This document shows, in pieces, positions 1 through 8,843 of a stretch of 64,000 nucleotides of DNA. The translations under genes and the position numbers were made by a program. The notes beneath the pieces were generated by a model. That model saw only the letters and a list, made by a program, of their open reading frames with translations. It was not told the origin of the DNA and did no database searches. The DNA lies in contig DASTOM010000041.1 of NCBI GenBank assembly GCA_035762545.1, positions 13,840-77,839 on the forward strand. The letters are read 5' to 3'. Source of the DNA: JANQRA01 sp035762545 (GTDB lineage: Bacteria; Actinomycetota; Acidimicrobiia; Spongiisociales; ZC4RG35). Positions within the stretch are counted from its first letter, which is position 1; each line of letters starts with the position of its first letter.

Positions 1-1
1 G

Positions 2-97
2 GGAGTCCACTTCTACTCCAGACAGAAAGTCGTCATCTCCCGCTGGGCCGATCCAATCCACCGCGGCGTAGACCTCGGCTTTCCCACTCACGCGTGA
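2..97 (+). CDS. C-terminal end of an unrecognised gene (5' part outside window)
   Basis: An open frame enters from the left edge and stops with TGA at 95-97, giving 31 residues that begin GVHFYSRQK and end GFPTHA. Third codon positions are almost all C or G, as in the neighbouring genes, so this is very probably real coding sequence. It lies 45 bases upstream of a transporter permease on the same strand and may belong to the same pyrimidine operon. I do not recognise the family from this tail. Confidence 0.55.
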   Translation, partial: GVHFYSRQKVVISRWADPIHRGVDLGFPTHA

Positions 98-142
98 GTT
101 CCGCAGGAACTCCAGCCTCCCCGACGGGAAGGCGCTAGCTGA

Positions 143-991
143 ATGGGGCGATGGGAGCGGCTCGGGCCCCGTGCTCGCCAGACCATCTCGGTCATCGGTG
201 TGGTCCTCGCTCTCATCGCCGTGTGGGAGACCTACAAGCTGATCTGGTCGTCGCTGGGATGGATCAGGCCGGTCCGACCCGACGACGTGGTGATGCCTCA
301 CGTGTGGGACATGGTGATCGAGCTCTTCCGTCCTGTCCGGAGAGGTGGCAGCCTGCTGATCGTCGATCTCTTCGGCAGATCGTTGTGGACACTGCGGGAG
401 GCGATCGCCGGGTTCCTCGTCGGTGGCCTGATCGGATTTGGTCTCGGGGTGTGGTTCGTCAGGTCCCGACTCGCGGAGCGAGCCTTCATGCCCTACGTCG
501 TTGCCAGCCAGACCGTCCCGATCCTGGCCATCGCACCGATGGTGGTCGTCTGGGGAGGGTCGGTCGGTTTGTCGCAATGGATGGCGGTGTCGGTGATCGC
601 CGCCTACCTCACGTTTTTCCCGGTGGCGATCAACACACTGCGAGGGCTGCGGTCGCCTGACCCCAACAGTCTCGAGCTGATGCGTTCGTACGCGGCTGCA
701 CCGAACGACGTCCTCTGGAAGCTCCAGGTGCCGTCGGCGTTGCCGTACATCTTCACCGCCCTCAAGGTGTCAGCTACCGCAGCGGTGGTCGGGGCCCTGA
801 TCGGCGAGCTACCGGCTGGCTTTCAGCATGGGCTGGGCCGAGCATTGCTCACCTTCTCGTCGCAGTTCGCCGTTCAATCGAAGAAGCTCTACGCCACTGT
901 GATCGTCTGTGCCGCCGTGGGGATCCTCTTCGTCGGACTGATCAGCTTCGCCGAACGCCGGTTGGTGCCACAGCGAGGGGCGAAGGAATGA
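143..991 (+). CDS. ABC transporter permease, SsuC/TauC/ThiX type
   Basis: Inner-membrane permease of 282 residues, the usual length for the nitrate/sulfonate/taurine/pyrimidine-precursor importer family. It has a hydrophobic N-terminal segment (about 15-40), further membrane spans, and the cytoplasmic coupling loop around residues 180-208 (LMRSYAAAPNDVLWKLQVPS) that docks on the ATPase. A GGGAAGG-like ribosome site precedes the ATG. It overlaps the ATPase gene by four bases (ATGA) and pairs with a second permease at 1742, so the channel is probably a heterodimer. Given the downstream enzymes, the substrate is likely a pyrimidine, dihydropyrimidine or hydantoin; that is inferred from context only. 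Confidence 0.85.
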   Translation: MGRWERLGPRARQTISVIGVVLALIAVWETYKLIWSSLGWIRPVRPDDVVMPHVWDMVIELFRPVRRGGSLLIVDLFGRSLWTLREAIAGFLVGGLIGFGLGVWFVRSRLAERAFMPYVVASQTVPILAIAPMVVVWGGSVGLSQWMAVSVIAAYLTFFPVAINTLRGLRSPDPNSLELMRSYAAAPNDVLWKLQVPSALPYIFTALKVSATAAVVGALIGELPAGFQHGLGRALLTFSSQFAVQSKKLYATVIVCAAVGILFVGLISFAERRLVPQRGAKE

Positions 992-1752
992 GCGTCGTGA
1001 GCGCCCGCGGCGTGGGGAAAGTGTTCGGTCGCGGTGAAGACCAGGTGGAGGCGCTGCGTGGGATCGACCTGACCATCGAACCCGGGGAGTTCATCTCGCT
1101 CATCGGCCCCTCCGGCTGCGGGAAGAGCACATTGCTACGGCTCATCGGGGACCTGACCACGCCGACCAGCGGCGAGCTCCTCATCAACGGAAAGCAGCCG
1201 GCGACTGCCCGCACTGATCGCGACTACGGAATCGTCTTCCAGAAGGCGACACTTCTCGACTGGCGCACCGTTCAGAAGAACGTCGAGCTTCCACTGGAGA
1301 TCATGGGGGTCGAGGATCGGACCGGGGCCACCCGGATGCTCGATCTGGTTCAGCTCGGAGACTTCGCCGGGCTCTACCCGTGGCAACTCTCGGGGGGCAT
1401 GCAGCAGCGGGTGGCCATTGCACGTGCTCTCACGTTCAACCCTTCGCTCCTCCTCATGGACGAGCCATTCGGGGCTCTCGATGAGATGACCAGAGAGCAG
1501 ATGCAGCAGGAGGTGCTCAGGATCTGGACCGAGACCGGTACGACCGTCGTCTTCGTGACCCACTCGATTCCAGAGGCCGTCTTCCTGTCGACCCGGGTCG
1601 TGGTCCTGTCGCCGCGACCGGGTCGAATCAGCGGCTTGATCGAAGTCGGACTGGGTCATCCGAGAGATGAGGACACCCGGGAGTCGGCTGACTACTACGA
1701 CAAGGTCACCGAGGTTAGGGAAGCCCTCCGACATCAGGAGAATGGTGGCTGA
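988..1752 (+). CDS. ABC transporter ATP-binding protein, SsuB/TauB type
   Basis: Cytoplasmic ATPase of 254 residues that powers the importer. Visible motifs are Walker A GPSGCGKST (about 40-48), the Q-loop VFQKATLLDW (83-92), signature LSGGMQQR (134-141), Walker B LLLMDEP (154-160) with D-loop GALD, and the switch histidine in FVTHSIPEA. The ATGA overlap with the first permease and the 11-base overlap with the second imply translational coupling. The family commonly energises uptake of sulfonates, nitrate or thiamine/pyrimidine precursors; the surrounding pyrimidine genes favour the last type. Confidence 0.9.
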   Translation: MSVVSARGVGKVFGRGEDQVEALRGIDLTIEPGEFISLIGPSGCGKSTLLRLIGDLTTPTSGELLINGKQPATARTDRDYGIVFQKATLLDWRTVQKNVELPLEIMGVEDRTGATRMLDLVQLGDFAGLYPWQLSGGMQQRVAIARALTFNPSLLLMDEPFGALDEMTREQMQQEVLRIWTETGTTVVFVTHSIPEAVFLSTRVVVLSPRPGRISGLIEVGLGHPRDEDTRESADYYDKVTEVREALRHQENGG

Positions 1753-2563
1753 TCAGCGATTCGTCGATGCTTTCAGCCCTGGTCCGCGCTATCGGGTCAA
1801 GAGTTGGCTGCCTCCGATCATTGCCTTCCTTGCCGTGATCGCGGTGTGGGAAACCGCGATCCGCGTCTTCGACGTCCAGGCTTTCGTGCTGCCGGCTCCG
1901 AGCGTCATTGTCAGTCGGTTCTTCGAGACGAGCGACGTGATCTGGTCGGCGGGCCTGGCCACCCTGCTGGAGGCCCTGGGTGGCTTGGTCCTTGGCACCT
2001 CCCTGGCGGTCCTCGTCGCCACGATGACGGTCCGATGGATCCCGGTCCGTGAAGGGCTGATGCCGTTTGCCATAGCCGCCAACTCGGTGCCGATCATCGC
2101 CCTGGCGCCGATCGCCAACGGCATGTTCTCGATCACGAGCCCGGTTCCCAAGATGGTCGTTGTCGGGGTCGTCGTGTTCTTCCCGGTGATGATCAACACC
2201 GCCCGCGGCCTTCTCGAGGTCGATCCTGACGAATTGGAGCTGATGCGGTCCTACGCCGCTACCCAAGGGGAAGTGATGTGGAAGATCCGGGTGCCCCACG
2301 CCCTGCCCTTCTTCTTCAGCGCCCTCAAGGTGGTCTCGGTTCTGTCGATCGTCTTCGCCATCGTGGCCGAGTATTTCGGCGGCCCCCAAGATGTGCTCGG
2401 CCAGTACATCCTCACCAAGGCCAACCTCTTCGTATATCCCGACGCGTGGGCCGGGATCCTCGTCGCCTCGATCCTCGGAATCGCCCTGTATGGCGTCGTG
2501 CTCGTCATGGAACGACTGGTAATGCCATGGCACGTGTCATTCCGCGCCGCCGACGCTTCATGA
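1742..2563 (+). CDS. ABC transporter permease, second subunit
   Basis: Second inner-membrane permease (273 residues from the chosen ATG) of the same importer. The open frame extends upstream to 1667, but ATG 1742 is preferred: it overlaps the ATPase stop and gives a normal family length. Hydrophobic spans run from about residue 22 on, and the coupling loop is LMRSYAATQGEVMWKIRVPH. It is homologous to the first permease, which supports a heterodimeric channel. An 82-base gap with a strong ribosome site leads to the binding protein. Confidence 0.85.
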   Translation: MVADQRFVDAFSPGPRYRVKSWLPPIIAFLAVIAVWETAIRVFDVQAFVLPAPSVIVSRFFETSDVIWSAGLATLLEALGGLVLGTSLAVLVATMTVRWIPVREGLMPFAIAANSVPIIALAPIANGMFSITSPVPKMVVVGVVVFFPVMINTARGLLEVDPDELELMRSYAATQGEVMWKIRVPHALPFFFSALKVVSVLSIVFAIVAEYFGGPQDVLGQYILTKANLFVYPDAWAGILVASILGIALYGVVLVMERLVMPWHVSFRAADAS

Positions 2564-2645
2564 TCTGGAAACACTCGACCGCATGATGCCGCAACATTGC
2601 TACGGGTAATCTCCGCGGCCTGCCTCTAGGAAGAAGGAGAAATCG

Positions 2646-3794
2646 ATGAAAACCAGATCGAGGTGGCTTGTCGCCCTGCTTGCGGCAGCCGTGATCCTCG
2701 CCGCCTGTGGCGGCGATGAGGGGGGTGGTAGCGACACCACCGATGGTGGCGATGGCACCGCGGCCCCGGTCGAGTGTGAGAGCACCGACCAGGTTCGGCT
2801 CCAGTTGCAGTGGGTGGCCCAATCGCAGTTCGCCGGCTACTTCGTTGCCAAAGACCTCGGCTTCTACGAAGAGCAGTGTCTCGAGGTGGAGATCCTCGAG
2901 GGCGCCGTCGAGATCGTCCCTCAGACCGTGCTGGCCAGTGGCGGCGCCGAGTTCGGCCTCGCCTGGGTCCCCAAGGCCCTGGTGTCCCGGAACGAAGGGG
3001 CGGACATCATCAACATCGCCCAGGTGTTCGAGAGATCGGGGACCCTCATGGTGTCCTTCGCCGATCAGGGCATCACCTCTGTGGCCGACTTCGCCGGCAA
3101 GCAGGTCGGGAACTGGGGCTTCGGAAACGAGTACGAGCTCACCGCGGCGATCGAACAGGAAGGGATCGCCGACCAGGTCGAGTTGGTCGCCCAGTCCTTC
3201 GACATGCTGGCCCTGCTCAACGGTGACATCGACGTAGCCGAAGCGATGATCTACAACGAGTACGCCCAGGTCCTAGAGGCGGAGAACCCGGACACCGGCG
3301 AGCTCTACCAGCCGGAAGACCTCAACGTCATCGACTTCAACGATGTTGGCACCGCGATGCTCCAGGATGCCGTGTGGGTGAATGCCGACTGGATCGCCGA
3401 CGAGGCGAACGCCGACATTGCCGAGCGGTTCCTGTACGCCTCGTTCAAGGGCTGGAGCCACTGTCTCGAGAACTTCGACGAATGTGTCCAGATAGTGCTC
3501 GACAACGGCTCGACCCTGGGGGCCAGCCACCAGGCGTGGCAGCTCAACGAGATCCTGGGTCTCATCTTCCCGGCCACGAATGGCATCGGGGTGATGAATG
3601 AGGATCTGTGGAATCAGACGGTCGAGATCTCGACGAGCCAAATCCCCGAGCTCGAAGGGGTCGAGATTACAGCCGACGCCTTCCGCACCGACATCGCCAC
3701 GGCAGCGGTCGAGCGTCTCGAAGCCGATGGCATCGATGTCAGCGGCGAGGGGTACGAACCTCAAACCATCGAACTGCAGCCGGGCGGCGAATAG
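2646..3794 (+). CDS. Substrate-binding lipoprotein, NMT1/THI5-like
   Basis: Extracytoplasmic solute-binding lipoprotein of 382 residues for the preceding importer. The N terminus is a lipoprotein signal with lipobox LAAC, lipidated Cys at 21, followed by a Gly/Asp/Thr-rich linker. The mature part starts QLQWVAQSQFAGYFVAKDLG, the hallmark opening of the THI5/NMT1 fold that binds thiazole, pyrimidine and related ligands. AAGAAGGAG lies just before the ATG. A very strong hairpin begins 15 bases after the stop. Location in a pyrimidine degradation operon suggests a pyrimidine or dihydropyrimidine ligand; this is inference. Confidence 0.88.
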   Translation: MKTRSRWLVALLAAAVILAACGGDEGGGSDTTDGGDGTAAPVECESTDQVRLQLQWVAQSQFAGYFVAKDLGFYEEQCLEVEILEGAVEIVPQTVLASGGAEFGLAWVPKALVSRNEGADIINIAQVFERSGTLMVSFADQGITSVADFAGKQVGNWGFGNEYELTAAIEQEGIADQVELVAQSFDMLALLNGDIDVAEAMIYNEYAQVLEAENPDTGELYQPEDLNVIDFNDVGTAMLQDAVWVNADWIADEANADIAERFLYASFKGWSHCLENFDECVQIVLDNGSTLGASHQAWQLNEILGLIFPATNGIGVMNEDLWNQTVEISTSQIPELEGVEITADAFRTDIATAAVERLEADGIDVSGEGYEPQTIELQPGGE

Positions 3795-3808
3795 AGGGTC
3801 GGTCCAAG

Positions 3809-3861
3809 CCGTTCTGTGCGGGTTGAGTGCGCGTGGCGCGTGCGAAACCCGCACAGAACGG
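3809..3861 (+). promoter_or_regulatory. 16-bp perfect inverted repeat after the binding-protein gene
   Basis: CCGTTCTGTGCGGGTT (3809-3824) and AACCCGCACAGAACGG (3846-3861) are perfect inverse copies around a 21-base loop. No T-run follows, so it is not a textbook intrinsic terminator. Sitting between the binding-protein gene and the enzyme genes, it may protect the upstream mRNA or cause partial termination, keeping binding protein in excess. Two other binding-protein genes in this window are followed by comparable hairpins. Confidence 0.75.
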
Positions 3862-3919
3862 TGTGCCGTCTCCGCTAGTAGGTTTGGTGAACACAAGCTT
3901 CCAGCCAGAGGAGGATTCG

Positions 3920-4762
3920 ATGGCCAACATCGTGCGCGCCGCGATCGTTCAAACGACCTGGACCGGCGACAAGGAATCGATGGTCGAGAAGAACATGAAG
4001 TACGCGCGTGACGCCGCAGCGCAGGGCGCACAGGTCATGTGCTTTCAGGAGATGTTCAACGCTCCGTATTTCTGCCAGGTTCAGGACGACGATCACAAGG
4101 ACACCGCCGAGCTCATCCCGGACGGACCAACCATCCAGAAGATGATCGGGCTGGCCAAGGAGACCGGGATGGTGCTCGTCGTCCCGATCTACGAGAAGGA
4201 AGACGACGGTTTCCTCTATAACACCGCCGCGGTCATCGACGCCGACGGCACCTACCTGGGCAAGTACAGGAAGACCCACATCCCCCACGTGAACGGGTTC
4301 TGGGAGAAGTTCTACTTCCGTCCCGGCAACACTGGCTACCCGGTATTCGACACCGCCGTGGGCAAGGTCGGTGTCTACATCTGTTACGACCGGCACTTCC
4401 CGGAGGGCTGGCGGGCGCTGGGTCTCGGGGGAGCGAAGATCGTGTTCAACCCGTCCGCGACCAGCCGGGGCCTCTCCAAGTATCTCTGGAATCTCGAGCA
4501 GCCGGCGTCGGCGGTTGCCAACGAGTACTTCATCGGAGCGATCAACCGGGTCGGAAAAGAGGAGTTCGGAGACGCCGACTTCTATGGGTCGTCGTACTTC
4601 GTCGACCCGAGAGGTCAGTTGGTCGGTGATTCTGCGTCGGACACGGATGAGGAGCTGGTGATCCGGGACCTCGACATGGACATGATCGACGAGGTTCGCA
4701 AGGTGTGGGCGTTCTACCGGGATCGCCGGCCCGACGCATACGACGCTCTCGTCGCTCCCTGA
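3920..4762 (+). CDS. Beta-ureidopropionase-like carbon-nitrogen hydrolase
   Basis: Cytoplasmic nitrilase-superfamily amidase of 280 residues, expected to hydrolyse N-carbamoyl-beta-alanine to beta-alanine, CO2 and ammonia, the third step of reductive pyrimidine breakdown. The catalytic triad is visible as Glu44 (CFQEMFNAPYF), Lys118 (KYRKTHIPHV) and Cys155 (YICYDRHFPEGWR). The longer open frame begins at 3827, but ATG 3920 has GAGGAGG just upstream and starts at the conserved first strand (VRAAIVQ). N-carbamoyl-D-amino-acid hydrolase or N-carbamoylputrescine amidase are alternatives, but the dihydropyrimidinase and aminotransferase neighbours favour ureidopropionase. Confidence 0.87.
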   Translation: MANIVRAAIVQTTWTGDKESMVEKNMKYARDAAAQGAQVMCFQEMFNAPYFCQVQDDDHKDTAELIPDGPTIQKMIGLAKETGMVLVVPIYEKEDDGFLYNTAAVIDADGTYLGKYRKTHIPHVNGFWEKFYFRPGNTGYPVFDTAVGKVGVYICYDRHFPEGWRALGLGGAKIVFNPSATSRGLSKYLWNLEQPASAVANEYFIGAINRVGKEEFGDADFYGSSYFVDPRGQLVGDSASDTDEELVIRDLDMDMIDEVRKVWAFYRDRRPDAYDALVAP

Positions 4763-4767
4763 TCGAC

Positions 4768-6063
4768 GTGGGTAAGCACGCCGAGCTATTGGCCAGACAT
4801 CGGGAGGTCCTGCCCTCTTGGATGGCCCTCTATTACAAAGAGCCGATTGCCATCGTCGATGGTGAGGGGCGGCATGTCGTCGATGCCGAGGGAAACGAGT
4901 ACCTCGACTTCTTCGGCGGGATCCTCACCACCATGTCGGGCTACAAGGTGCCTGAGGTGGTTGCCGCCATCAAGGCGCAAGCCGATCGGATGCTTCACAC
5001 GTCCACGCTGTACCTGATCGAGAATCAGATCCAGCTCGCGGAGAAGATCGCCGGATTGAGTGGCATTCCTGGGGCCAAAGTGTTCTTCACCAACTCCGGC
5101 ACCGAAGCCAACGATGCTGCGCTGATGCTCGCCACCCAGTATCGGAAGTCGAACCAGGTGTTGGCGTTCCGGGGCAGCTACCACGGGAAGTCGCACTCCG
5201 CGGTGGCGATCACGGGTCAGAGGGCGTGGTCGGCCACCAGCCTCTATCCCTTCAACGTGACCTACGTTCACGGGGGCTACAAGTTGCGCAGCCCATTCGG
5301 CCATCTCCCGGACGACGAGTTCATCGCCGCCTGTGTCGGTGACCTGCGTGACCTGCTCGAGGTTGCGACCGCCGGGGATGTTGCCGCGATGATCGCCGAG
5401 CCGATTCAGGGTGTCGGTGGTTTCGCGACGCCGCCCGATGGTTTCTTTGGGGCGATGAAAGAGGTTCTCGACGAGCACGGGATCCTGTTCATCACCGACG
5501 AAGTGCAGACAGGATGGGGCAGGACCGGCGAGCACTTCTGGGGGTATCAGGCTCACGGCTTGACCCCGGACATCCTCACCTTCGCCAAGGGTCTCGGCAA
5601 CGGGTTGGCCATGGCCGGCGTGGTCGCCCGCCCCGAGATCATGGACTGCCTCCAAGCGAACTCGATATCGACTTTCGGTGGCAATCCGCTGGCGACTGCC
5701 GGGGCGTTGGCCAACCTCCACTATGTGCTGGACCACGATCTTCAGACCAACGCGCTCAAGACCGGCAACCAGTTGAAGGAAGGCATCCACCGAATCGCCG
5801 ACGAGGTTCCCGAGATCGTCGAGGTGCGGGGCAAGGGGCTGATGGTCGGGGTCGAGTTCGGAGACCCCGACGACAAGGCGCCCAACGTCGCCCTCACGGC
5901 CGCGGTCATGGAGGAGGCCCGGGCCGGGGGGCTCCTCATCGGGAAGGGCGGGCTCTTCGGGAACACCCTGCGTATCGCACCCCCCCTCTCCATCACAGAG
6001 GAAGAAGTCGAAGAAGGCCTCGGCAAGCTCAAAGAGGCCATCGATCGGGCACGGAAAGCCTGA
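4768..6063 (+). CDS. Class III PLP aminotransferase (beta-alanine/3-aminoisobutyrate type)
   Basis: Cytoplasmic fold-type I aminotransferase of about 431 residues. The PLP lysine is Lys274 in LTFAKGLGNGLAMAG; DEVQTGWGRTG (244-254) and the phosphate-binding NSGTEAN (109-115) are also clear. It probably converts beta-alanine or 3-aminoisobutyrate to the semialdehyde, completing the pathway after ureidopropionase. The open frame runs up to 4705, but GTG 4768, five bases past the previous stop, fits the family N terminus. Alanine-glyoxylate aminotransferase 2 is a close relative, so the exact amino donor is uncertain. Confidence 0.85.
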   Translation: MGKHAELLARHREVLPSWMALYYKEPIAIVDGEGRHVVDAEGNEYLDFFGGILTTMSGYKVPEVVAAIKAQADRMLHTSTLYLIENQIQLAEKIAGLSGIPGAKVFFTNSGTEANDAALMLATQYRKSNQVLAFRGSYHGKSHSAVAITGQRAWSATSLYPFNVTYVHGGYKLRSPFGHLPDDEFIAACVGDLRDLLEVATAGDVAAMIAEPIQGVGGFATPPDGFFGAMKEVLDEHGILFITDEVQTGWGRTGEHFWGYQAHGLTPDILTFAKGLGNGLAMAGVVARPEIMDCLQANSISTFGGNPLATAGALANLHYVLDHDLQTNALKTGNQLKEGIHRIADEVPEIVEVRGKGLMVGVEFGDPDDKAPNVALTAAVMEEARAGGLLIGKGGLFGNTLRIAPPLSITEEEVEEGLGKLKEAIDRARKA

Positions 6064-6091
6064 TGGGCGTTCTGAACGCGGTAGGCCGATG

Positions 6092-6154
6092 CCTCTCGAG
6101 CTGCGTTCGAGAGGTAGGGAGATTTTCCAGAACACCACCTGTCCGAGGGACAGG
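6092..6154 (+). other. Two small hairpins in the aminotransferase-dihydropyrimidinase gap
   Basis: The 126-base gap (6064-6189) carries two perfect stem-loops: CCTCTCGA/TCGAGAGG (6092-6099 and 6107-6114) and CCTGTCC/GGACAGG (6138-6144 and 6148-6154, three-base loop). Neither is followed by a T-run. They could be mRNA processing or stability elements, or part of a cis-regulatory leader for the dihydropyrimidinase. I recognise no known riboswitch. Confidence 0.45.
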
Positions 6155-6189
6155 CACCGCCCGCACAGCATTAGGGAAGGGGTAGCGCA

Positions 6190-7602
6190 ATGAGCAAGCA
6201 GTTGATTCGTGGCGGAACCGTTGTGACCGCAATCGATCAGATGGAGGCTGACGTCCTCGTCGATGGGGGCAAGGTGGTGGCGTTGCTCGGTCGTGAGCAC
6301 ACCGTCGAAGACGTCGAGGTGATCGACGCAACCGACAAGTTGGTGCTTCCTGGCGGGATCGACGTGCACACTCACATGGAATTGCCCTTCGGCGGGACCT
6401 TCGCCGCCGACACCTTCGAGACGGGCACCCGCGCCGCTGCCTGGGGAGGCACGACGACCATCGTGGACTTCGCCGTTCAGACCGTCGGCCAGTCGGCGAT
6501 GGACGGCTGGGAGGCCTGGATGAACAAGGCCCGGGGCAACTGTGCCATCGACTACGGCTTCCACATGATCACCGGTGACATCAACGATCAGACGCTCAAG
6601 GAGATGGAGCTCCTCACTCGGGAGGGCGTGACCAGCTTCAAGATGTTCATGGCCTACCCGGGAGTCTTCTACTCCGATGACGGCCAGATCCTCAGGGCGA
6701 TGCAGAAGGCGGCCGAGGACGGCTCCACCATCTGCATGCATGCCGAGAACGGCATCGCCATCGACGTGTTGGTCGAACAGGCTCTGGAACGCGGGGAGAC
6801 GGACCCGATCCACCACGGGTTGGTACGCAAGTCGATCCTGGAAGGTGAGGCCACCCATCGCGCCATCAAGCTCGCCGAGCTGACCGGGGTGCAGCTCTAC
6901 ATCGTCCACCTATCGGCACAAGAGGCTCTCGACGAGGTGATTCAGGCTCGGGACCGTGGTCTGAACGTCTATGCCGAGACCTGTCCCCAGTACCTGTTCC
7001 TGTCTTTGAAGAATCTGGGCAACGGTTTCGATGGGGCGAAGTACGTGTGCTCTCCGCCGCTCCGTGACGAGGATGCGGGGCATCAGGATCGGCTGTGGCA
7101 GGGACTGCGCACCAACGACCTGCAGATCGTGTCCACCGACCACTGTCCGTTCTGCATGGGTGACCACCACACCTTCGGTACCCAGAAGCAGCTGGGTCAG
7201 GGAGACTTCTCCAAGATCCCGAACGGGATGCCTGGAGTCGAGCCACGCATGTCGCTCCTCTACAGCGGCGGGGTGCTCGAGGGGCGTATCGGCCTGAACC
7301 GGTTCGTCGAGATAACAGCAACGACACCGGCGAAGATGTTCGGGATGTACCCCAAGAAGGGGACGATCGCGGTCGGCTCGGATGCGGACATCGTCGTGCT
7401 CGACCCACATGGCAAACACATCATCTCCGTCGACACCCACCACATGGACGTCGACTACTCCGCCTATGAGGGTTGGGAGATGACCGGCAAGGTCGAGACA
7501 GTCATGTCGAAGGGCAAGGTCATCATCGCCGACGACAAATACCTCGGCGCCCCCGGCGATGGCGAATACCTGGTCCGCGGACAGAGCCAGTACGTTATCT
7601 GA
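6190..7602 (+). CDS. hydA: Dihydropyrimidinase / D-hydantoinase
   Basis: Cytoplasmic amidohydrolase of 470 residues opening the dihydrouracil/dihydrothymine (or 5-substituted hydantoin) ring to the N-carbamoyl acid. Binuclear zinc ligands are visible: HTH at 60-62 (DVHTHME), the carboxylated lysine Lys151 (TSFKMFMAYPG), and later His in CMHAENG and VHLSAQEA, plus Asp in STDHCPF. The length is typical of the family. The next step is encoded by the ureidopropionase two genes upstream. An AGGGAAGGGG ribosome site lies 5' of the ATG. Confidence 0.93.
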   Translation: MSKQLIRGGTVVTAIDQMEADVLVDGGKVVALLGREHTVEDVEVIDATDKLVLPGGIDVHTHMELPFGGTFAADTFETGTRAAAWGGTTTIVDFAVQTVGQSAMDGWEAWMNKARGNCAIDYGFHMITGDINDQTLKEMELLTREGVTSFKMFMAYPGVFYSDDGQILRAMQKAAEDGSTICMHAENGIAIDVLVEQALERGETDPIHHGLVRKSILEGEATHRAIKLAELTGVQLYIVHLSAQEALDEVIQARDRGLNVYAETCPQYLFLSLKNLGNGFDGAKYVCSPPLRDEDAGHQDRLWQGLRTNDLQIVSTDHCPFCMGDHHTFGTQKQLGQGDFSKIPNGMPGVEPRMSLLYSGGVLEGRIGLNRFVEITATTPAKMFGMYPKKGTIAVGSDADIVVLDPHGKHIISVDTHHMDVDYSAYEGWEMTGKVETVMSKGKVIIADDKYLGAPGDGEYLVRGQSQYVI

Positions 7603-7663
7603 CGTGAAGCCGAGCGGATTTCGCCCATATGCGGGCTGTCGAACCCCGGGTACGGGTTAAGAC

Positions 7664-8668
7664 GTGGACTTTGGTGTAGTTCTCCAGACCGACCCGCCGG
7701 CGAGCGAGGTCATTCGGTTGGCGAAGCGGGCCGAGCAGTTGGGCTTCACCCACGGCTGGACGTTCGACAGCCACGTCCTCTGGCAGGAGCCGTTCGTCAT
7801 CTACTCCCGGATACTCGCCGAGACCGAGCGCATGGTCGTAGGGCCCATGGTCACCAATCCGGGCACCCGGGACTGGACCGTCATCGCCTCGCTGTTCGCC
7901 ACTCTCAACGACATGTACGACGGGCGGACGATTTGTGGCATGGGCCGCGGCGACTCCGCTCTCCGGTACATCGGCGAGACGCCGACGACGCTGGCCACGA
8001 TGGTGGAGTCGATGGCAGCCATCAAGGCCCTGGTCGCCGGGGACGAGATCGAATACAACGGGAAGACCCTGTCGATTCCCTGGATCGAAGACGGCTGGGA
8101 CCTGCCGATGTGGGTGGCCGGGTACGGTCCCAAAGCCCTGCACACGATCGGCACCCACGCCGACGGGTTCATCCTCCAGCTAGCCGACCCTCAGGTCCTG
8201 GAGTGGACGGTGGGCGCGGTGCGTGAGGCCGCCGCCGGGGCAGGTCGTGAGCCCGACGCGGTGACGATCTGCGTGGTAGCCCCGGCATACGTGGGCGAGG
8301 ACATCGCCCACCAGCGAGAGCAACTGCGCTGGTTCGGCGGGATGGTGGGCAACCATGTGGCCGACATGGTCAAACGCTATGGCGAGGACGCCTCGAAGGT
8401 ACCGCAGGTGCTGTCCGACTACATCAGGGCCCGGGAGGGGTACGACTACGACCACCACGGAAGGGCCGAGAACCCCTCTACCGACTTCGTCCCCGACGAG
8501 ATCGTCGACCGCTTCTGCCTCCTCGGCCCGGTAGAGCAGCACATCGAGAAGCTCCGGTTACTCGAAGCGATGGGTGTCGATCACTTCGGGATCTATCTGA
8601 TGCACGACGACCGGGAGGGGACTCTCGACGCCTACGGCGAGGTCGTCATCCCGGCGATCAACGGGTGA
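7664..8668 (+). CDS. LLM-class F420/flavin-dependent oxidoreductase of the pyrimidine cluster
   Basis: Cytoplasmic luciferase-like TIM-barrel oxidoreductase of 334 residues. It starts MDFGVVLQTDPPASEVIRLA and has the conserved ICGMGRGDSA and WVAGYGPKAL stretches typical of this superfamily. It follows the dihydropyrimidinase by 61 bases on the same strand. LLM members of this type recur in hydantoin/pyrimidine gene clusters, but to my knowledge the reaction is not settled; a redox role on a pyrimidine or on the semialdehyde product is possible. The start is GTG with a weak ribosome site. Flavin versus F420 cannot be decided from sequence by eye. Confidence 0.8.
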   Translation: MDFGVVLQTDPPASEVIRLAKRAEQLGFTHGWTFDSHVLWQEPFVIYSRILAETERMVVGPMVTNPGTRDWTVIASLFATLNDMYDGRTICGMGRGDSALRYIGETPTTLATMVESMAAIKALVAGDEIEYNGKTLSIPWIEDGWDLPMWVAGYGPKALHTIGTHADGFILQLADPQVLEWTVGAVREAAAGAGREPDAVTICVVAPAYVGEDIAHQREQLRWFGGMVGNHVADMVKRYGEDASKVPQVLSDYIRAREGYDYDHHGRAENPSTDFVPDEIVDRFCLLGPVEQHIEKLRLLEAMGVDHFGIYLMHDDREGTLDAYGEVVIPAING

Positions 8669-8688
8669 GCGAAAGGTCCTCCGCTCAC
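8665..8688. terminator. Hairpin between convergent genes
   Basis: GTGAGCG (8665-8671) and CGCTCAC (8682-8688) form a 7-bp stem spanning the stop of the LLM gene and the stop of the small reverse-strand gene at 8685. Convergent placement suggests a bidirectional terminator; no clear U-tract is present on either side, so efficiency is uncertain. Confidence 0.4.
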
Positions 8689-8843
8689 ACGTAGGCGACA
8701 CCGACCGCGGCGGCATAGATGGCGATCATGAGGATCAGCAAGAGATAGCCGAGCTCGCCTCTCCTGCCGAAGTCGTCGTTGATCTTGGTCGCTGTCAGCA
8801 CGACCGCCGCCAGGAAAAGGATGGTCCCAATCCATTCGGGCAT
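8685..8843 (-). CDS. Small two-span membrane protein (52 aa)
   Basis: Protein of 52 residues, MPEWIGTILFLAAVVLTATK at the start and ending AAAVGVAYV. It has two hydrophobic segments (about 4-17 and 31-50) separated by a short charged stretch (KINDDFGRRGE), the profile of a small integral membrane protein. ATG 8843 is chosen over an upstream extension because GGGAGG lies directly before it on the reverse strand. I do not recognise a family and infer no function. Confidence 0.6.
   Translation of the reverse strand: MPEWIGTILFLAAVVLTATKINDDFGRRGELGYLLLILMIAIYAAAVGVAYV

Noticed and set aside
3809..3861. Inverted repeat as insertion sequence ends
   Set aside because: The arms are only 21 bases apart with no gene between, so it is a hairpin, not a mobile element.
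4786..6909. Reverse-strand open frame of 707 codons
   Set aside because: It is antisense to the aminotransferase and dihydropyrimidinase genes, which have clear catalytic motifs; long mirror frames are expected at this GC content.
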